A DNA stretch of 64,000 nt from Desulfovibrio sp. OH1186_COT-070 (GTDB lineage Bacteria > Desulfobacterota > Desulfovibrionia > Desulfovibrionales > Desulfovibrionaceae): the NCBI RefSeq assembly GCF_003860215.1, contig NZ_RQYH01000006.1, positions 62,001 to 126,000 of the forward strand, given 5' to 3'. The notes beneath the pieces were generated by a model that saw only the letters and a program-made list of their open reading frames with translations, did not search any database and was not told the origin of the DNA. Positions 18,135 through 26,565 of this stretch are shown piece by piece. Within the stretch, counting starts at the first letter, position 1, and each line of letters begins with the position of its first letter. The position numbers were made by a program, and so were the translations under genes.

Positions 18135-19427
18135 ATGTCTGCCGCGCATCCGATTTGTCTTTTGTGGGATGCCTCCCATATCTGGGGGCTTATGGCCTGG
18201 CGTGCCGTGCGCGCCCTGGGGCTGCCCTGCCGCCTGGTGAAGGGCAAAGAAATAGCCGAAGGCGCGTTTTTACGCAAGCAGGCGGGCACGGCCCTGCTGC
18301 TTGTTCCCGGCGGTTCCGCGCGGCTCAAGGCGCAGGCTCTGGGGGCCAAAGGGCGCGAGGCCGTCCGCCGCTGGGTCGCCGAGGGGGGGCGGTATCTGGG
18401 TTTTTGCGGCGGGGCCGGACTGGCCCTGACCCATGCGGACTCTGACCACGGGCTGGGCCTCTGCCCCTGGCAGAGAGCCGGATACCGTCAGCGCCTGCAC
18501 CATCTTGTTTCCGGCCATGTGCGGGCGCATTGCGAAGGCGGAGCTCCGGCTCCGGGCCTGCCCGACGCTCCGGCCCTGCCCGTGTGGTGGCCGGGACGCT
18601 TTGCGCCCACCCCTGACCCGCAGGTGCGGACTCTGGCCTCCTACGGCAGGCCCGACGACGACTTCTGGTTGGCAGACCTGCCCCTGCACCTTGTGCCGCG
18701 CCATATCTTTGAAAGCTGGCAGGCCATGTACGGTGTTGATCTTTCGGCGGATTTTCTGGAAGGCCAGCCCATGATCGTCAGCGGGCAGTACGGCAGGGGC
18801 CAATACATCCTGAGCTATTCCCATCTGGAAACGCCGCACAGCCCCGACGCCAACGCATGGCTTGCCCATGTGCTGCAAAGCGCGGGGCTGGAGCCTGCGG
18901 GCTGCCGTGTGCCCCTCTGGCAGTTGCGCTCCCCCCGCGCCGTCTGGCCCGATGGCCCCGGCGCGCCCCTGCTGCACGGGCTTGAGCGTGTGCGCGCCCT
19001 TCTGGATCTGGCTGTGGAGCACCGCCTGTTTTTTGCCCGCACCCACTGGCTCTGGGGCTGGCGGAGCGGCCTGCCCGGAGCGGCCTGCAACAATCTGTAT
19101 GCCGCGCTCTGCACGGCCGCCGCCCTGCCGCCTTCCGCAAAAGCCCTTGCCTGGTGGGAAGAAACGCGGGCCCGTTTTGAGCCCTTGATGCGCCTGTTCG
19201 CTGCCAGCGCCGAGGACTATCTGCTGGCCTGCCGCCTGGCAGACACGCTTTCGCCCATTGTGCCCGATGCCGTGGGGCGGCGCGGACTGGACCACCGGCG
19301 GCAGGAAATTTTCGGCCATCCCATGACCGGGGGCGGGCTGGTAAACCAGCTGCTGCACATGGCCGAGGAACTCATCTACCTCTCGCAGGAAAACACGCCC
19401 TGCGACCTGCTCCCCCACAAGCTGTAA
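18135..19427 (+). CDS. BPL_N-domain (glutamine-amidotransferase-like) protein, function unknown
   Basis: 430 residues. The first half resembles the N-terminal domain of eukaryotic-type biotin protein ligase (BPL_N), a class I amidotransferase-like fold: LLLVPGGSARL, then GGRYLGFCGGAGLAL with a cysteine at the nucleophile elbow, and later QYGRGQYILSYSHLETPHS. No biotin-ligase catalytic domain follows; the C-terminal half (about 250-430) is helical and unfamiliar. Homologues are annotated only by this domain. It is divergent from valS and ends about 200 bp before a terminator. Whether the cysteine is catalytic is not known. Confidence 0.6.
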   Translation: MSAAHPICLLWDASHIWGLMAWRAVRALGLPCRLVKGKEIAEGAFLRKQAGTALLLVPGGSARLKAQALGAKGREAVRRWVAEGGRYLGFCGGAGLALTHADSDHGLGLCPWQRAGYRQRLHHLVSGHVRAHCEGGAPAPGLPDAPALPVWWPGRFAPTPDPQVRTLASYGRPDDDFWLADLPLHLVPRHIFESWQAMYGVDLSADFLEGQPMIVSGQYGRGQYILSYSHLETPHSPDANAWLAHVLQSAGLEPAGCRVPLWQLRSPRAVWPDGPGAPLLHGLERVRALLDLAVEHRLFFARTHWLWGWRSGLPGAACNNLYAALCTAAALPPSAKALAWWEETRARFEPLMRLFAASAEDYLLACRLADTLSPIVPDAVGRRGLDHRRQEIFGHPMTGGGLVNQLLHMAEELIYLSQENTPCDLLPHKL

Positions 19428-19626
19428 CCCGCCTTGTGCCCACCAGCCTCTTGGGGCTTTGCAGGCATAAAAACTCCGCCCGGCAGCGCGCATGGCCGCT
19501 TGGGACGACTGGCTGTATTGGCACAGTACCAACAGGCAGACACTCAAGCGTATCCGCATGCCATCAAGGATATGCAGCGGGCATGCAGGCAAACCCGAAC
19601 CGCTGAAGGCCAACCTGCCCGGAATC
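19428..19626. other. Intergenic stretch, nothing recognised
   Basis: About 200 bp between the BPL_N gene and the terminator at 19627. I see no ORF, tRNA or clear promoter in it. Confidence 0.5.
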
Positions 19627-19664
19627 CCCCCGCCCCGGCACTCCTGGCCGGGACGGGGCTTTTT
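19627..19664 (+). terminator. Terminator, probably used from both sides
   Basis: GC-rich stem of about 12 bp with one mismatch, followed on the plus strand by five T residues. On the minus strand it lies just beyond the stop of the orphan RTX module. Confidence 0.65.
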
Positions 19665-19679
19665 GAGCTTTTTCCGCGT

Positions 19680-20009
19680 TCAGACGCCGGTTCCGGTTTT
19701 TGCGCTTTCCACGGCAAGGGTCAGATCAAGATCCTCGTTGGTATAGCCCCCAGAGGATGTGCCTGCGGCGTCCGTGCTGCTTCCGGCGCTGGTCCAGCCG
19801 TCGGCGGTGTTCTGGCTGAACGTGCCGTCCTCCCCGGTATTGATGCCCTTGCCCGACAGATCGTTCATGCTGGTCAGGCTGGCGGTATCCACCCCGTTGG
19901 GCACAATGTCAATGGCCCTGGTGTTGCCGCTGTTGAGGCCTTGCAAATCGCTGTTGTTGACGGACGTAAGCAGCGCCTCCGTGCCGTCGCCGCCGTAAAG
20001 AGCGCTGGG
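19680..20009 (-). pseudogene. Orphan second copy of the RTX C-terminal module
   Basis: An open frame of 109 codons follows the stop of the RTX gene without a shift of reading frame and ends at its own stop (19680-19682). It has no start or ribosome-binding site near its beginning (first internal ATG-type start about 19946). Its sequence parallels the last ~120 residues of the upstream gene: GGDGTEALLTS against GGAGTDVLLAS, AIDIVPNGVDTASLTSMNDL against NIEIVVNGKGAGSLTDMGKL, and the two ends DLTLAVESAKTGTGV and SLTFLAVKAAELELGGC each run into a TGA. I read it as a duplicated or displaced C-terminal module without its own N-terminus, not as a read-through tail. Confidence 0.6.
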
Positions 20010-21497
20010 TCAGCAGCCACCCAGTTCCAATTCCGCCGCCTTGACGGCCAAAAATGTCAGGGAGGCACTGTTTTCAGAGGTGGGCGTGTATACCGTGAAG
20101 CCGTGTACATCTTCACTCGTGCTCCACAGTTCCGCATTCACCTCAACCTCGCCGTCAGCGTATACCGTAAGGCCTGCAGCACCCAGCTTGCCCATGTCGG
20201 TCAGGCTGCCAGCGCCCTTTCCGTTGACCACAATTTCAATATTTTGGGGTCCGGTACCGCCAAGCGTGTGCAAAAAGCTCTTCATCACGGATTCAGAGAA
20301 GGTGTCGTCTTTAAAAATAGAGGCCAACAACACGTCCGTGCCCGCGCCGCCGTCAATGGTATCATCATAGCTGTGCCAGAGGATATCGTTGCCGTTGCCG
20401 CCATAAAGCAAGTCGTTGCCGCCACCGCCGCAGAGCATATCGTCGCCATCGCCGCCGTGAAGGATATCGTCTCCGTCACCACCCCAGAGGACGTCGTTGC
20501 CCGCGCCGCCGTGCAGGGTGTCGGCCCCTTTACCGCCGTACAGCACATCGTTGCCGCTTCCAGCGTTGATCACGTCCCCGTCCTCGCCGCCCAAAAACAG
20601 AAAGTGGCGGTCCTCAAGATCCAGGTCAACCCGGAAAATATCGTCCTTTTCTCCCATATGCCCCACAATGTCCGGCCCCAGAACACCGCTGACCGTTTCG
20701 TGCCCGTCGCTCACCGTAAAGACAAAGCTGTCGGTGAGCTTGTGGTCGGCACTATTGCGCAGGTCAGCGTTGAGCACGGCAAGGGAATCTTCGTCAAGCT
20801 TCAGGGAGTACGTGTAGCTGCCGTCCCCGCTTGTGGTCAGGTGCCCCCATGTGCCCGCAGGTTCGGCCGGGGTGAAGGTCAGGAGGTCGCCGTCCGCATC
20901 CACTGCGTACTGTCCCCACCAGGGAGCACCTTCGGCCAGAGCGGTGATACGGGGCGCGCTGTTGCCGCCGGAAGGAAGGGGCGGAGCGTCCGGCTTTTCC
21001 GGCATATCCATGCCAATGTCGGGAGCAAAAAGCAGCACATCATCGTCAGCGGCCTGGCGCGCGCTCGCCGCAGCCCCCTTGGCCCGTCTGACTGCGGCAG
21101 AGCCGCCTTCCGGAGAGGCTTGTTCCTCCGCAGCGCCCTGCGCGGGGACAAGAGGGGCGGAAACCGCATGATCGTCGGTCCATTCCTCCCGGCGGGATGC
21201 GCGTGGCGACAGGGCGGCATCGGGATCAAGCCCCGGCCCGAAGGCACTAAAAAAGTCTGTGCCAAGCATGCTCTGGCCATTCACCACAAAAACCGGAAGG
21301 ATCGCCCCGGAGAACTGCGTGTAAAAATTGTATATCTGCACGCTGGAGCCGTCGGCAAAACGGAAGAGCAGGCCATCCCCCACTTTTTCAAGGGCGGCCT
21401 GCTCCACGGGGAATTGCAGCACAAGGCGGGAATCCGCCTGAACCGAAACAGCACGCTGCTCACCCGCCAAAGGACGCTCAAGAAGAAGATCTGCCAT
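20010..21497 (-). CDS. Secreted RTX / VCBS-domain calcium-binding protein
   Basis: 495 residues. Residues about 1-75 resemble the prefix domain of large type I-secreted adhesins (LVLQFPVEQAALEKVGDG, QIYNFYTQF). A low-complexity linker follows, then one VCBS-like beta domain (about 185-285) with DADGDLLTFTP and LTDSFVFTVSDGHE. Next come eight glycine-aspartate nonapeptides of the GGxGxDxLx type (DNA about 20340-20600), which bind calcium outside the cell. A C-terminal module of about 120 residues, presumably carrying the type I secretion signal, ends in GGC. It is short for an adhesin. No type I transporter genes lie nearby. A strong promoter precedes it. Confidence 0.8.
   Translation of the reverse strand: MADLLLERPLAGEQRAVSVQADSRLVLQFPVEQAALEKVGDGLLFRFADGSSVQIYNFYTQFSGAILPVFVVNGQSMLGTDFFSAFGPGLDPDAALSPRASRREEWTDDHAVSAPLVPAQGAAEEQASPEGGSAAVRRAKGAAASARQAADDDVLLFAPDIGMDMPEKPDAPPLPSGGNSAPRITALAEGAPWWGQYAVDADGDLLTFTPAEPAGTWGHLTTSGDGSYTYSLKLDEDSLAVLNADLRNSADHKLTDSFVFTVSDGHETVSGVLGPDIVGHMGEKDDIFRVDLDLEDRHFLFLGGEDGDVINAGSGNDVLYGGKGADTLHGGAGNDVLWGGDGDDILHGGDGDDMLCGGGGNDLLYGGNGNDILWHSYDDTIDGGAGTDVLLASIFKDDTFSESVMKSFLHTLGGTGPQNIEIVVNGKGAGSLTDMGKLGAAGLTVYADGEVEVNAELWSTSEDVHGFTVYTPTSENSASLTFLAVKAAELELGGC
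20375..20600 (-). repeat. RTX nonapeptide-coding repeats
   Basis: Eight tandem, imperfect 27-bp units encode Gly-Gly-x-Gly-x-Asp-x-Leu-x type repeats inside the RTX gene. They predict a parallel beta-roll that folds on binding Ca2+. Confidence 0.8.
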
Positions 21498-21551
21498 GAC
21501 AAGGCTCCCGTGAAAAAGGCTTCCGCACCACGCGGGAGAACGCCGCCCTTA

Positions 21552-21580
21552 AATATAGCCTGCAAAATACCCTTCGTCAA
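21552..21580 (-). promoter_or_regulatory. Strong sigma-70 promoter of the RTX gene
   Basis: On the minus strand TTGACG (21580-21575), 17-nt spacer, TATATT (21557-21552), about 55 bp before the RTX ATG. Confidence 0.75.
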
Positions 21581-21683
21581 TGCTTCAGAGTGTCCGGAGC
21601 AGGAGCTGTGCGGCCCGGACAGGGCCTTTTTGGGGAAACAGCGCCCGGGAGAACAGAAAAAGAATTTCACATGCAGTTGCGCG

Positions 21684-22514
21684 TCAGGCACGCATGTGCT
21701 CCGCAGGCAGCACAGGCAGCCGGCCCCCCAAATCCACGCCAGTGGAGTTGACGAGGGCGCGAAAAACAAAAACTTCCACCCCGGCAGCCAATGCGGCATA
21801 AAACAGGGCCGCATATTCCGAATCAATGAAGTCTGCGGGCGCAAAGCACTTTCCGTCCGGACGCTGCACCAGATAGAACATGGCCGCGCGTTCCCCGTGG
21901 GCCGCAATGTCCATGAGCTCGCGCAAGTGCTTTTGCCCCCGCGCGGATGCCGCATCGGGAAAGCAGGCAATACCGTCTTCCACCATGGTCACGTTTTTGC
22001 ATTCCACCCACAACGGCGGCAGATTCGGGTCGGTAAACAGCCCGTCAAGCCGGCTCGCCCCGCGCACGGCCTCGCGCGCGAGAGAGGTATAGCCCGCAGC
22101 AAAGGGCAGCCGCCCGGCGGCAAAGGCTGCCGCCAGCATCCTGTTGGGCACGGAAGTATTGACGCCCACCCAAAAGCCCTGCCCGCCGGGCGCAAAGGCA
22201 GCGGAAGATGTTGTGACTGCGGGCGGCTGGGGCTGCCCGGACAGCCAGACGCACTCCTGCGTCCAGGGCAACTTGCGTCCGGGCGTGGACGCCGGAGAAA
22301 CAAGCACGGGTGTTCCGGGGCGGGTCAGCCCCAGCATGCTGCCGGAATTGTTGCTGTGGGCCCAGGCAGAGGCATTGTCCAGCACAAGTTCCACGCTGAA
22401 GCGCTTGACCCGGCGCACAAGAGAACCTACCCGGCACCCCGGCGAAAAAGGAACCAGGGGCGCAGAGCCCGTCTGCCCCACGTTGGGCCCTGTTGTTTCC
22501 GCTCTATGAGGCAT
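21684..22514 (-). CDS. sfsA: SfsA family protein (sugar fermentation stimulation)
   Basis: 276 residues. Family motifs are clear: [35 protein letters not shown] and the nuclease-like core [22 protein letters not shown] followed by RGQKHLREL. The DExK-type core suggests a nucleic-acid-acting enzyme, but the biochemical role of SfsA is not settled. The protein is longer than E. coli SfsA (234 aa), mostly through an N-terminal extension and an insertion of about 15 residues before GVNTS. ATG 22514 has AGGAG nearby upstream. Confidence 0.88.
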   Translation of the reverse strand: MPHRAETTGPNVGQTGSAPLVPFSPGCRVGSLVRRVKRFSVELVLDNASAWAHSNNSGSMLGLTRPGTPVLVSPASTPGRKLPWTQECVWLSGQPQPPAVTTSSAAFAPGGQGFWVGVNTSVPNRMLAAAFAAGRLPFAAGYTSLAREAVRGASRLDGLFTDPNLPPLWVECKNVTMVEDGIACFPDAASARGQKHLRELMDIAAHGERAAMFYLVQRPDGKCFAPADFIDSEYAALFYAALAAGVEVFVFRALVNSTGVDLGGRLPVLPAEHMRA

Positions 22515-22573
22515 GCGTTTTTACTCCTGCGCGCAAAAATGGCATTGCCCGTGCCTACCCCACGCCGGGAGCT

Positions 22574-22602
22574 TTGACAAGCGGCACAAAGGCGCTTATC
22601 TG
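22574..22602 (+). promoter_or_regulatory. Sigma-70-type promoter of the DUF1640-like gene
   Basis: TTGACA (22574-22579), 17-nt spacer, TATCTG (22597-22602), some 20 bp before the ATG at 22626. Confidence 0.6.
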
Positions 22603-22625
22603 TACGGTATGCAGGAGGCCACGCC

Positions 22626-22910
22626 ATGACCGCCGCAACATTCGATACCTTGGGATACTTTGAAAAGCTCAAGGCCGCAGGAGTGCCCGAAGAACAGGCC
22701 AAGGTGCAGGCCGCCGCTTTTCGTGAGTTTACGGTCATACAGGAAGAAAATGCCCGCAAGGAACTCGCCACCAAAGTTGATGTAGTTCAAGCGGAAATGC
22801 GGCTTGCCGAAAAGATCGAAGCCAACAAACATGAAGTCCTGAAATGGGTCATCGGCACGATGGTTGCCCAGACCGCGCTCATCGTCGCTGTCATGGCCTT
22901 TCTCAAATAG
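22626..22910 (+). CDS. Small DUF1640-like coiled-coil membrane protein
   Basis: 94 residues. The N-terminal TFDTLGYFEKLKAAGVPEEQAKVQAAAF matches the pattern of DUF1640 proteins, distant relatives of mitochondrial CCDC90/MCUR1. A charged helical stretch (about 35-70) likely forms a coiled coil, and the last ~20 residues are a single hydrophobic helix, so it is probably a tail-anchored inner-membrane protein. GGAGG stands eight bases before the ATG. Bacterial members have no established function. Confidence 0.7.
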   Translation: MTAATFDTLGYFEKLKAAGVPEEQAKVQAAAFREFTVIQEENARKELATKVDVVQAEMRLAEKIEANKHEVLKWVIGTMVAQTALIVAVMAFLK

Positions 22911-23057
22911 CCCTCCTGTCCCTGCCGTTGCACGCAGCCCCGCCGGGAACACATTTACACCCGTATGCAGAACTGATACGTTGCGGGCGCTTCAGCCCGC
23001 TTTGCGCAGTGACGCGATTTGCGGGCGGGAGCGCACATCCTTTTCAGGAGCCTTTGC
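22911..23057 (+). other. Spacer before the aminotransferase
   Basis: 147 bp containing a small GC hairpin around 22984-23001 and no convincing promoter. It could be a weak terminator of the DUF1640-like gene. Confidence 0.3.
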
Positions 23058-24239
23058 ATGCAGATCTCCCGCCGCCTGAGCAGCATCAAGCCGTCCCTGA
23101 CCCTCAGCGTCAACAGCCGCGCCCTGGAACTGAAAGCCCGTGGCATTGCCGTCACCAGCCTGGCTGTGGGCGAGCCGGATTTTCCCACCCCCCCCCACAT
23201 CTGCGCTGCGGCCAAGGCCGCCATTGACGAAAATTTCTGCCGGTATACCGAAGTGTCCGGCATACCGGCGCTGCGCAAGGCCGCCGGGGACTATTTTGAA
23301 AAAAATTATGGCGTTGCCGTGCCGGGGGAGGCCATTGCCATCGGCGCAGGCGGCAAGCACTGTCTGTACAATTTTCTTCAGGCCACCATTGATCCCGACG
23401 ACGAGGTGCTCATTCCCGCTCCCTGCTGGGTCAGCTATCCGGACATGGTTTTGCTGGCGGGCGGCGTGCCGGTGGAGGTTCCCGCCGGAGCAGAAGCGGG
23501 CTTCAAGGTCACTCCCGCCATGCTGGAGGCCCGCTTCACGCCCAAAACACGGCTGCTTGTCCTCAACTCGCCCAGCAACCCCACCGGTGTAGTGTACGGC
23601 AGGGAGGAATTCACGGCCATCATGGACTGGGCGATGGAGCGCGGCATTTTTGTGCTTTCGGACGAAATCTATGACCAACTGGTCTTTGCTCCGGCTGTCA
23701 TGACCAGCGCCATTGAATGGTTTTCCCGCTATCCCCGGCAGGTGGCCGTGCTCAACGGCCTGTCCAAAAGTTTTGCCATGACAGGCTGGCGCGTGGGCTT
23801 TCTGGCCGCGCATCCCGATCTTGTCAAACATATTGCGGGCATGCAGGGGCACAGCACGTCCAGCATCTGTTCCATCTCCCAAAGGGCGGCGCTGGCTGCC
23901 CTCACCGGCCCCATGCAGCCCGTGGAGGAAATGCGCGCGGCCTTTGCCCGCCGCCGCGACGCGGCCCTTGCCATTATCCGGGAGTGGCCCTTTGCCGTCT
24001 GCCCCAAACCGGACGGAGCATTTTATCTCTTCCCTGACGTGCGCGCGTGTTACGGCAAAACCTGTCGCAACTCCACGGAACTGTGCACCCTGCTGCTGGA
24101 CGAGGCCCGTGTGGCTGTTGTGCCCGGCGCGGCCTTTGGGGACGACAACTGCATCCGCATTTCCTATGCCGTGGCCGATGCGGCGCTCACCCAGGGGCTG
24201 GAACGCATGGGCCACGTGCTGGGCAGGCTGGCGTCCTGA
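23058..24239 (+). CDS. aspC: Class I aspartate aminotransferase
   Basis: 393 residues, PLP aminotransferase of subgroup I-gamma/prokaryotic AspAT type: SLAVGEPDFPTPPHI near the N-terminus, YTEVSGIPALRKA, NSPSNPTGVVY, SDEIYDQLVF, the Schiff-base lysine in NGLSKSFAMTGWRVGF, and the substrate-carboxylate arginine in CIRISYAV. It exchanges amino groups between aspartate and 2-oxoglutarate, feeding amino-acid synthesis. ATG 23058 has CAGGAG at the right distance; an upstream ATG (23019) does not. Stands alone, ending at a hairpin shared with the convergent Skp-like gene. Confidence 0.88.
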   Translation: MQISRRLSSIKPSLTLSVNSRALELKARGIAVTSLAVGEPDFPTPPHICAAAKAAIDENFCRYTEVSGIPALRKAAGDYFEKNYGVAVPGEAIAIGAGGKHCLYNFLQATIDPDDEVLIPAPCWVSYPDMVLLAGGVPVEVPAGAEAGFKVTPAMLEARFTPKTRLLVLNSPSNPTGVVYGREEFTAIMDWAMERGIFVLSDEIYDQLVFAPAVMTSAIEWFSRYPRQVAVLNGLSKSFAMTGWRVGFLAAHPDLVKHIAGMQGHSTSSICSISQRAALAALTGPMQPVEEMRAAFARRRDAALAIIREWPFAVCPKPDGAFYLFPDVRACYGKTCRNSTELCTLLLDEARVAVVPGAAFGDDNCIRISYAVADAALTQGLERMGHVLGRLAS

Positions 24240-24273
24240 CAGCTTTGCACCATCTGTAGCCCGAAAAAGAAAA

Positions 24274-24298
24274 CCCCGCCGAAAAAATTTCGGCGGGG
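24274..24298. terminator. Bidirectional terminator
   Basis: Perfect 11-bp stem (24274-24284 / 24288-24298), with T-rich sequence after it on the minus strand. It separates the convergent aminotransferase and Skp-like genes. Confidence 0.8.
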
Positions 24299-24322
24299 CG
24301 CAAACGTGTGCCTGAAAGGCAG

Positions 24323-24925
24323 CTATTTTTTGCCGTTCTTGGGGCTTTCGGGTTTTTTGTCCGCAGGGGCGTCCTTTTCGCTGTCGGCCTTGTCGGCATT
24401 CTGCGGGACGGGGGCAGCGGCGTTGGAAGCCGCGCCAGAGGCGGTCACGGGCTTGAAATCCATCTTCTGCTTGTTCACGGCGGCAATGATGTCGCCGGTC
24501 ACGTCAGCCCCGGAGTCAAAGGAAACCACGGCTTCGGCATTCAAAACAACCGAAAAGCCCTTTTCGGCTCGGTAGGCGTTGATGACGCGCTGCATGGTGT
24601 CATAGAGCAGGTTGATGACATTCTGCTGCTCGGCCTGCATGCGCTGCTGCGCCTCCATGTAGGTGGCTTGCAGTTCCTTCTGGGCTTCCGCATCGTCAGG
24701 TTTGGCTTCCAGGCGGTTCTGAATGCCCGTGAGTTTTTCCTGCATGTCGGATTGCAGGCCTTCAAGAAACTTGACGCCAGCCTTGCCCGGCTCGCTGTCG
24801 CGCATGACGCGCGCCATATCCACAACCGCGATTCCCGGTTTGGCAGCCGCATTGTCGGCCTGCTGGCAGGCAAGAAGGCCAAGGCTCAGCACCAGAATCA
24901 ACGGCAGAAACAGACGGATTTGCAT
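24323..24925 (-). CDS. OmpH/Skp-like periplasmic chaperone, lipoprotein form
   Basis: 200 residues. The N-terminus MQIRLFLPLILVLSLGLLAC is a lipoprotein signal with lipobox LLAC. The mature part starts GIAVVDMARVMRDSEPGKAG, the usual Skp opening strand, followed by about 70 residues of charged helix and the closing FSVVLNAEAVVSFDSGADVT strand of the Skp body. A Pro/Ala/Lys-rich tail ends the protein. Skp holds unfolded outer-membrane proteins; classical Skp is soluble, so lipidation here is a variation. ATG 24925 was chosen because it gives the signal peptide. No bamA, lpxD or fabZ neighbour is present. Confidence 0.75.
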   Translation of the reverse strand: MQIRLFLPLILVLSLGLLACQQADNAAAKPGIAVVDMARVMRDSEPGKAGVKFLEGLQSDMQEKLTGIQNRLEAKPDDAEAQKELQATYMEAQQRMQAEQQNVINLLYDTMQRVINAYRAEKGFSVVLNAEAVVSFDSGADVTGDIIAAVNKQKMDFKPVTASGAASNAAAPVPQNADKADSEKDAPADKKPESPKNGKK

Positions 24926-24956
24926 GGTATTGCCCACTCCTCGCAAAAATACTCTC

Positions 24957-24987
24957 AAAAAATGTACATGCAGTCTTCCTGCATACA
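24957..24987 (-). terminator. Terminator after the lytic transglycosylase
   Basis: On the minus strand a stem (24987-24979 / 24973-24963) is followed by six T residues, 40 bp beyond the transglycosylase stop and before the Skp-like gene. Confidence 0.6.
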
Positions 24988-25027
24988 GACTTTCGCCGCG
25001 CTTCACAAGCTTTTTTCTGGTGAGCGC

Positions 25028-26137
25028 TCAACGCAGCATTGCGTAGTGCTCCTTCATTCTCTGCACCTTTGCCAGGTAAAAGCGCGTTTCGCGCACAGGC
25101 AGCCTCGCCGTGATGTCTTCGTACAGTTCTGCGGGACTCATGGCATTGATGCGCTCCACGGCCTCGGCACCGCTCTGGCCGTAAAAGCGCAAAAAGCGGT
25201 TGGGCCCCATGTTGTAGGCGGCCACAACGCAGTATTCCCGCGCGCGGGCGTCGCGCACCCCACCGAAATAGCGGGAAAAAAGCAGGTGCAGGTAGGTGGT
25301 GCCGTAGCGGATGTTGATCTCCGGAACGCTCAGTTCCTCAAAGCTCACAACGCCGGATTTGCCGTACAGATACCTGTGCACCTCGCCGCCCGCCGTATCG
25401 GGCATGAGCTGCATGAGGCCCATGGCCGACTTGTGGCTGACCAGAGTTGTGGAAAAATTGCTTTCGCTGTGGATGATGGCATAGACCAGATCCACGTCCA
25501 GCCCGTAGCGTTGCGCAAAGTTTTCCACCAGTTCCCGGTAGCGTCCCGCGCTGCCGGGCACCCTCCCGCTGTGCGCAAGCGAAAAAAACTCGCCCGCATG
25601 CGCATCGCGGCTGTCGCGGCTGGTTGCGGGCAGGGGCGCATAGCCGCCGAGCAGCGCCGCGGACGCCTGCCAGCGCACGGGCCTGCCTCTGGCATCCAGC
25701 GCATCGCCATAGCCCTGCGGCTGGCGGACGAGCAAGTGCGGCATGCGGCCGTCCAGCGCCAGAAGAGGGGCAAAATTTTCCGCCAAAGATCCGGGCGGCA
25801 TGCCCCCTCCCGTGTCCGGATACGCGCCGCCGGGAACAAAAACCACCACAGGGCCGCCGCGCCCGGAAGAAAATGTCGGCAGTTGCGGCACATCCTCCGG
25901 CGGAGGATGGTCGCCCGCCGGAAGGCGCACCGCCCACGGTTGCTGCGCGCTGCCGCTGTGCGCAATGGGCGCAGGCATGTCGTCCGCATGCAGGGAAGCC
26001 ACATGGCCGCTCACCTTGCGGCGTACCTCCCAGCTTTCGCGCTGCGGCACAAAACCTGCCAGAGCCAGCACCAGTGCCAGTCCCCCCAGGCAGCCCAGGC
26101 CGGGCAGGAAAAAAGAAAATTTTCTGCAATGTGTCAT
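25028..26137 (-). CDS. Membrane-bound lytic murein transglycosylase (SLT domain)
   Basis: 369 residues. ATG 26137 opens a signal-anchor segment (FFLPGLGCLGGLALVLALAGF). About 170 residues of linker and unassigned domain precede a C-terminal SLT domain: YGLDVDLVYAIIHSESNFSTTLVS holds the catalytic glutamate, followed by SAMGLMQLMP and YGTTYLHLL, with VVAAYNMGPN further on. It cleaves the MurNAc-GlcNAc bond to form 1,6-anhydro ends during wall remodelling. The domain order recalls MltC but the N-terminal part is not clearly alike. A small hairpin (26177-26200) lies in its leader. Confidence 0.85.
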   Translation of the reverse strand: MTHCRKFSFFLPGLGCLGGLALVLALAGFVPQRESWEVRRKVSGHVASLHADDMPAPIAHSGSAQQPWAVRLPAGDHPPPEDVPQLPTFSSGRGGPVVVFVPGGAYPDTGGGMPPGSLAENFAPLLALDGRMPHLLVRQPQGYGDALDARGRPVRWQASAALLGGYAPLPATSRDSRDAHAGEFFSLAHSGRVPGSAGRYRELVENFAQRYGLDVDLVYAIIHSESNFSTTLVSHKSAMGLMQLMPDTAGGEVHRYLYGKSGVVSFEELSVPEINIRYGTTYLHLLFSRYFGGVRDARAREYCVVAAYNMGPNRFLRFYGQSGAEAVERINAMSPAELYEDITARLPVRETRFYLAKVQRMKEHYAMLR

Positions 26138-26565
26138 ACCACCCCCGTGCCGGGCAGAGCCGGCGGGCGGCTGCGGGCCGGACAAAAACAAAAGTCCGGC
26201 GTGCAACCCCGCCATGACTCTTGCAAATATTTTGCCAGAAAACTCCCCTCCCGACAAACGCGGTCCAATGCTCGACGCCGCCTGCGGCCCCAATGCCGGA
26301 CTGTCCGGATATTGACAGCCCGCGTTCCCGGCGACCCCGAAACGGAATGCGGGGGCAGGACGCGGAGAAAAATACCGCAAAAAAGGGAGGGAAGGGAAAA
26401 GCAGGCAGCGCAAAACGCCGCATCCGTTGACCGAGGATGTTTTCCGGCCTATACTGGGTGTTCCGGCAAACGCAAAGGGCCCGCCGCGCGGGACAGCGGC
26501 CCTCCGCATTTGTACCCCGCAAAACCCGATGTTTCTGCGGCAGTGCCGCTCCCACGGGGCAAGTC
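26138..26565. other. Divergent intergenic region, transglycosylase / SulP
   Basis: About 430 bp. Contains the SulP promoter (26427-26455) and a hairpin at 26177-26200 (7-bp arms, 10-nt loop). I see no further gene; the open frame beginning at 26437 lies inside the promoter and is not a credible start. Confidence 0.55.
26427..26455 (+). promoter_or_regulatory. Sigma-70 promoter of the SulP permease
   Basis: TTGACC (26427-26432), 17-nt spacer, TATACT (26450-26455). Transcription would start near 26462, leaving a leader of about 105 nt before ATG 26566. Confidence 0.75.

Noticed and set aside
15376-18240. Plus-strand open frame of 954 codons over valS
   Set aside because: Antisense shadow of ValRS; no recognisable domains.
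19510-19530. TGGCAC string as a sigma-54 promoter
   Set aside because: The required GC of the -12 box is missing at the right spacing.
20010-20012. In-frame TGA as a selenocysteine codon in the RTX gene (selB is in the window)
   Set aside because: The downstream block aligns to the end of the upstream gene, so the TGA corresponds to a normal C-terminal stop. No convincing SECIS hairpin was seen.
26437-26565. Upstream start for the SulP permease at 26437
   Set aside because: It falls between the -35 and -10 boxes of a good promoter, so it would not be in the mRNA.
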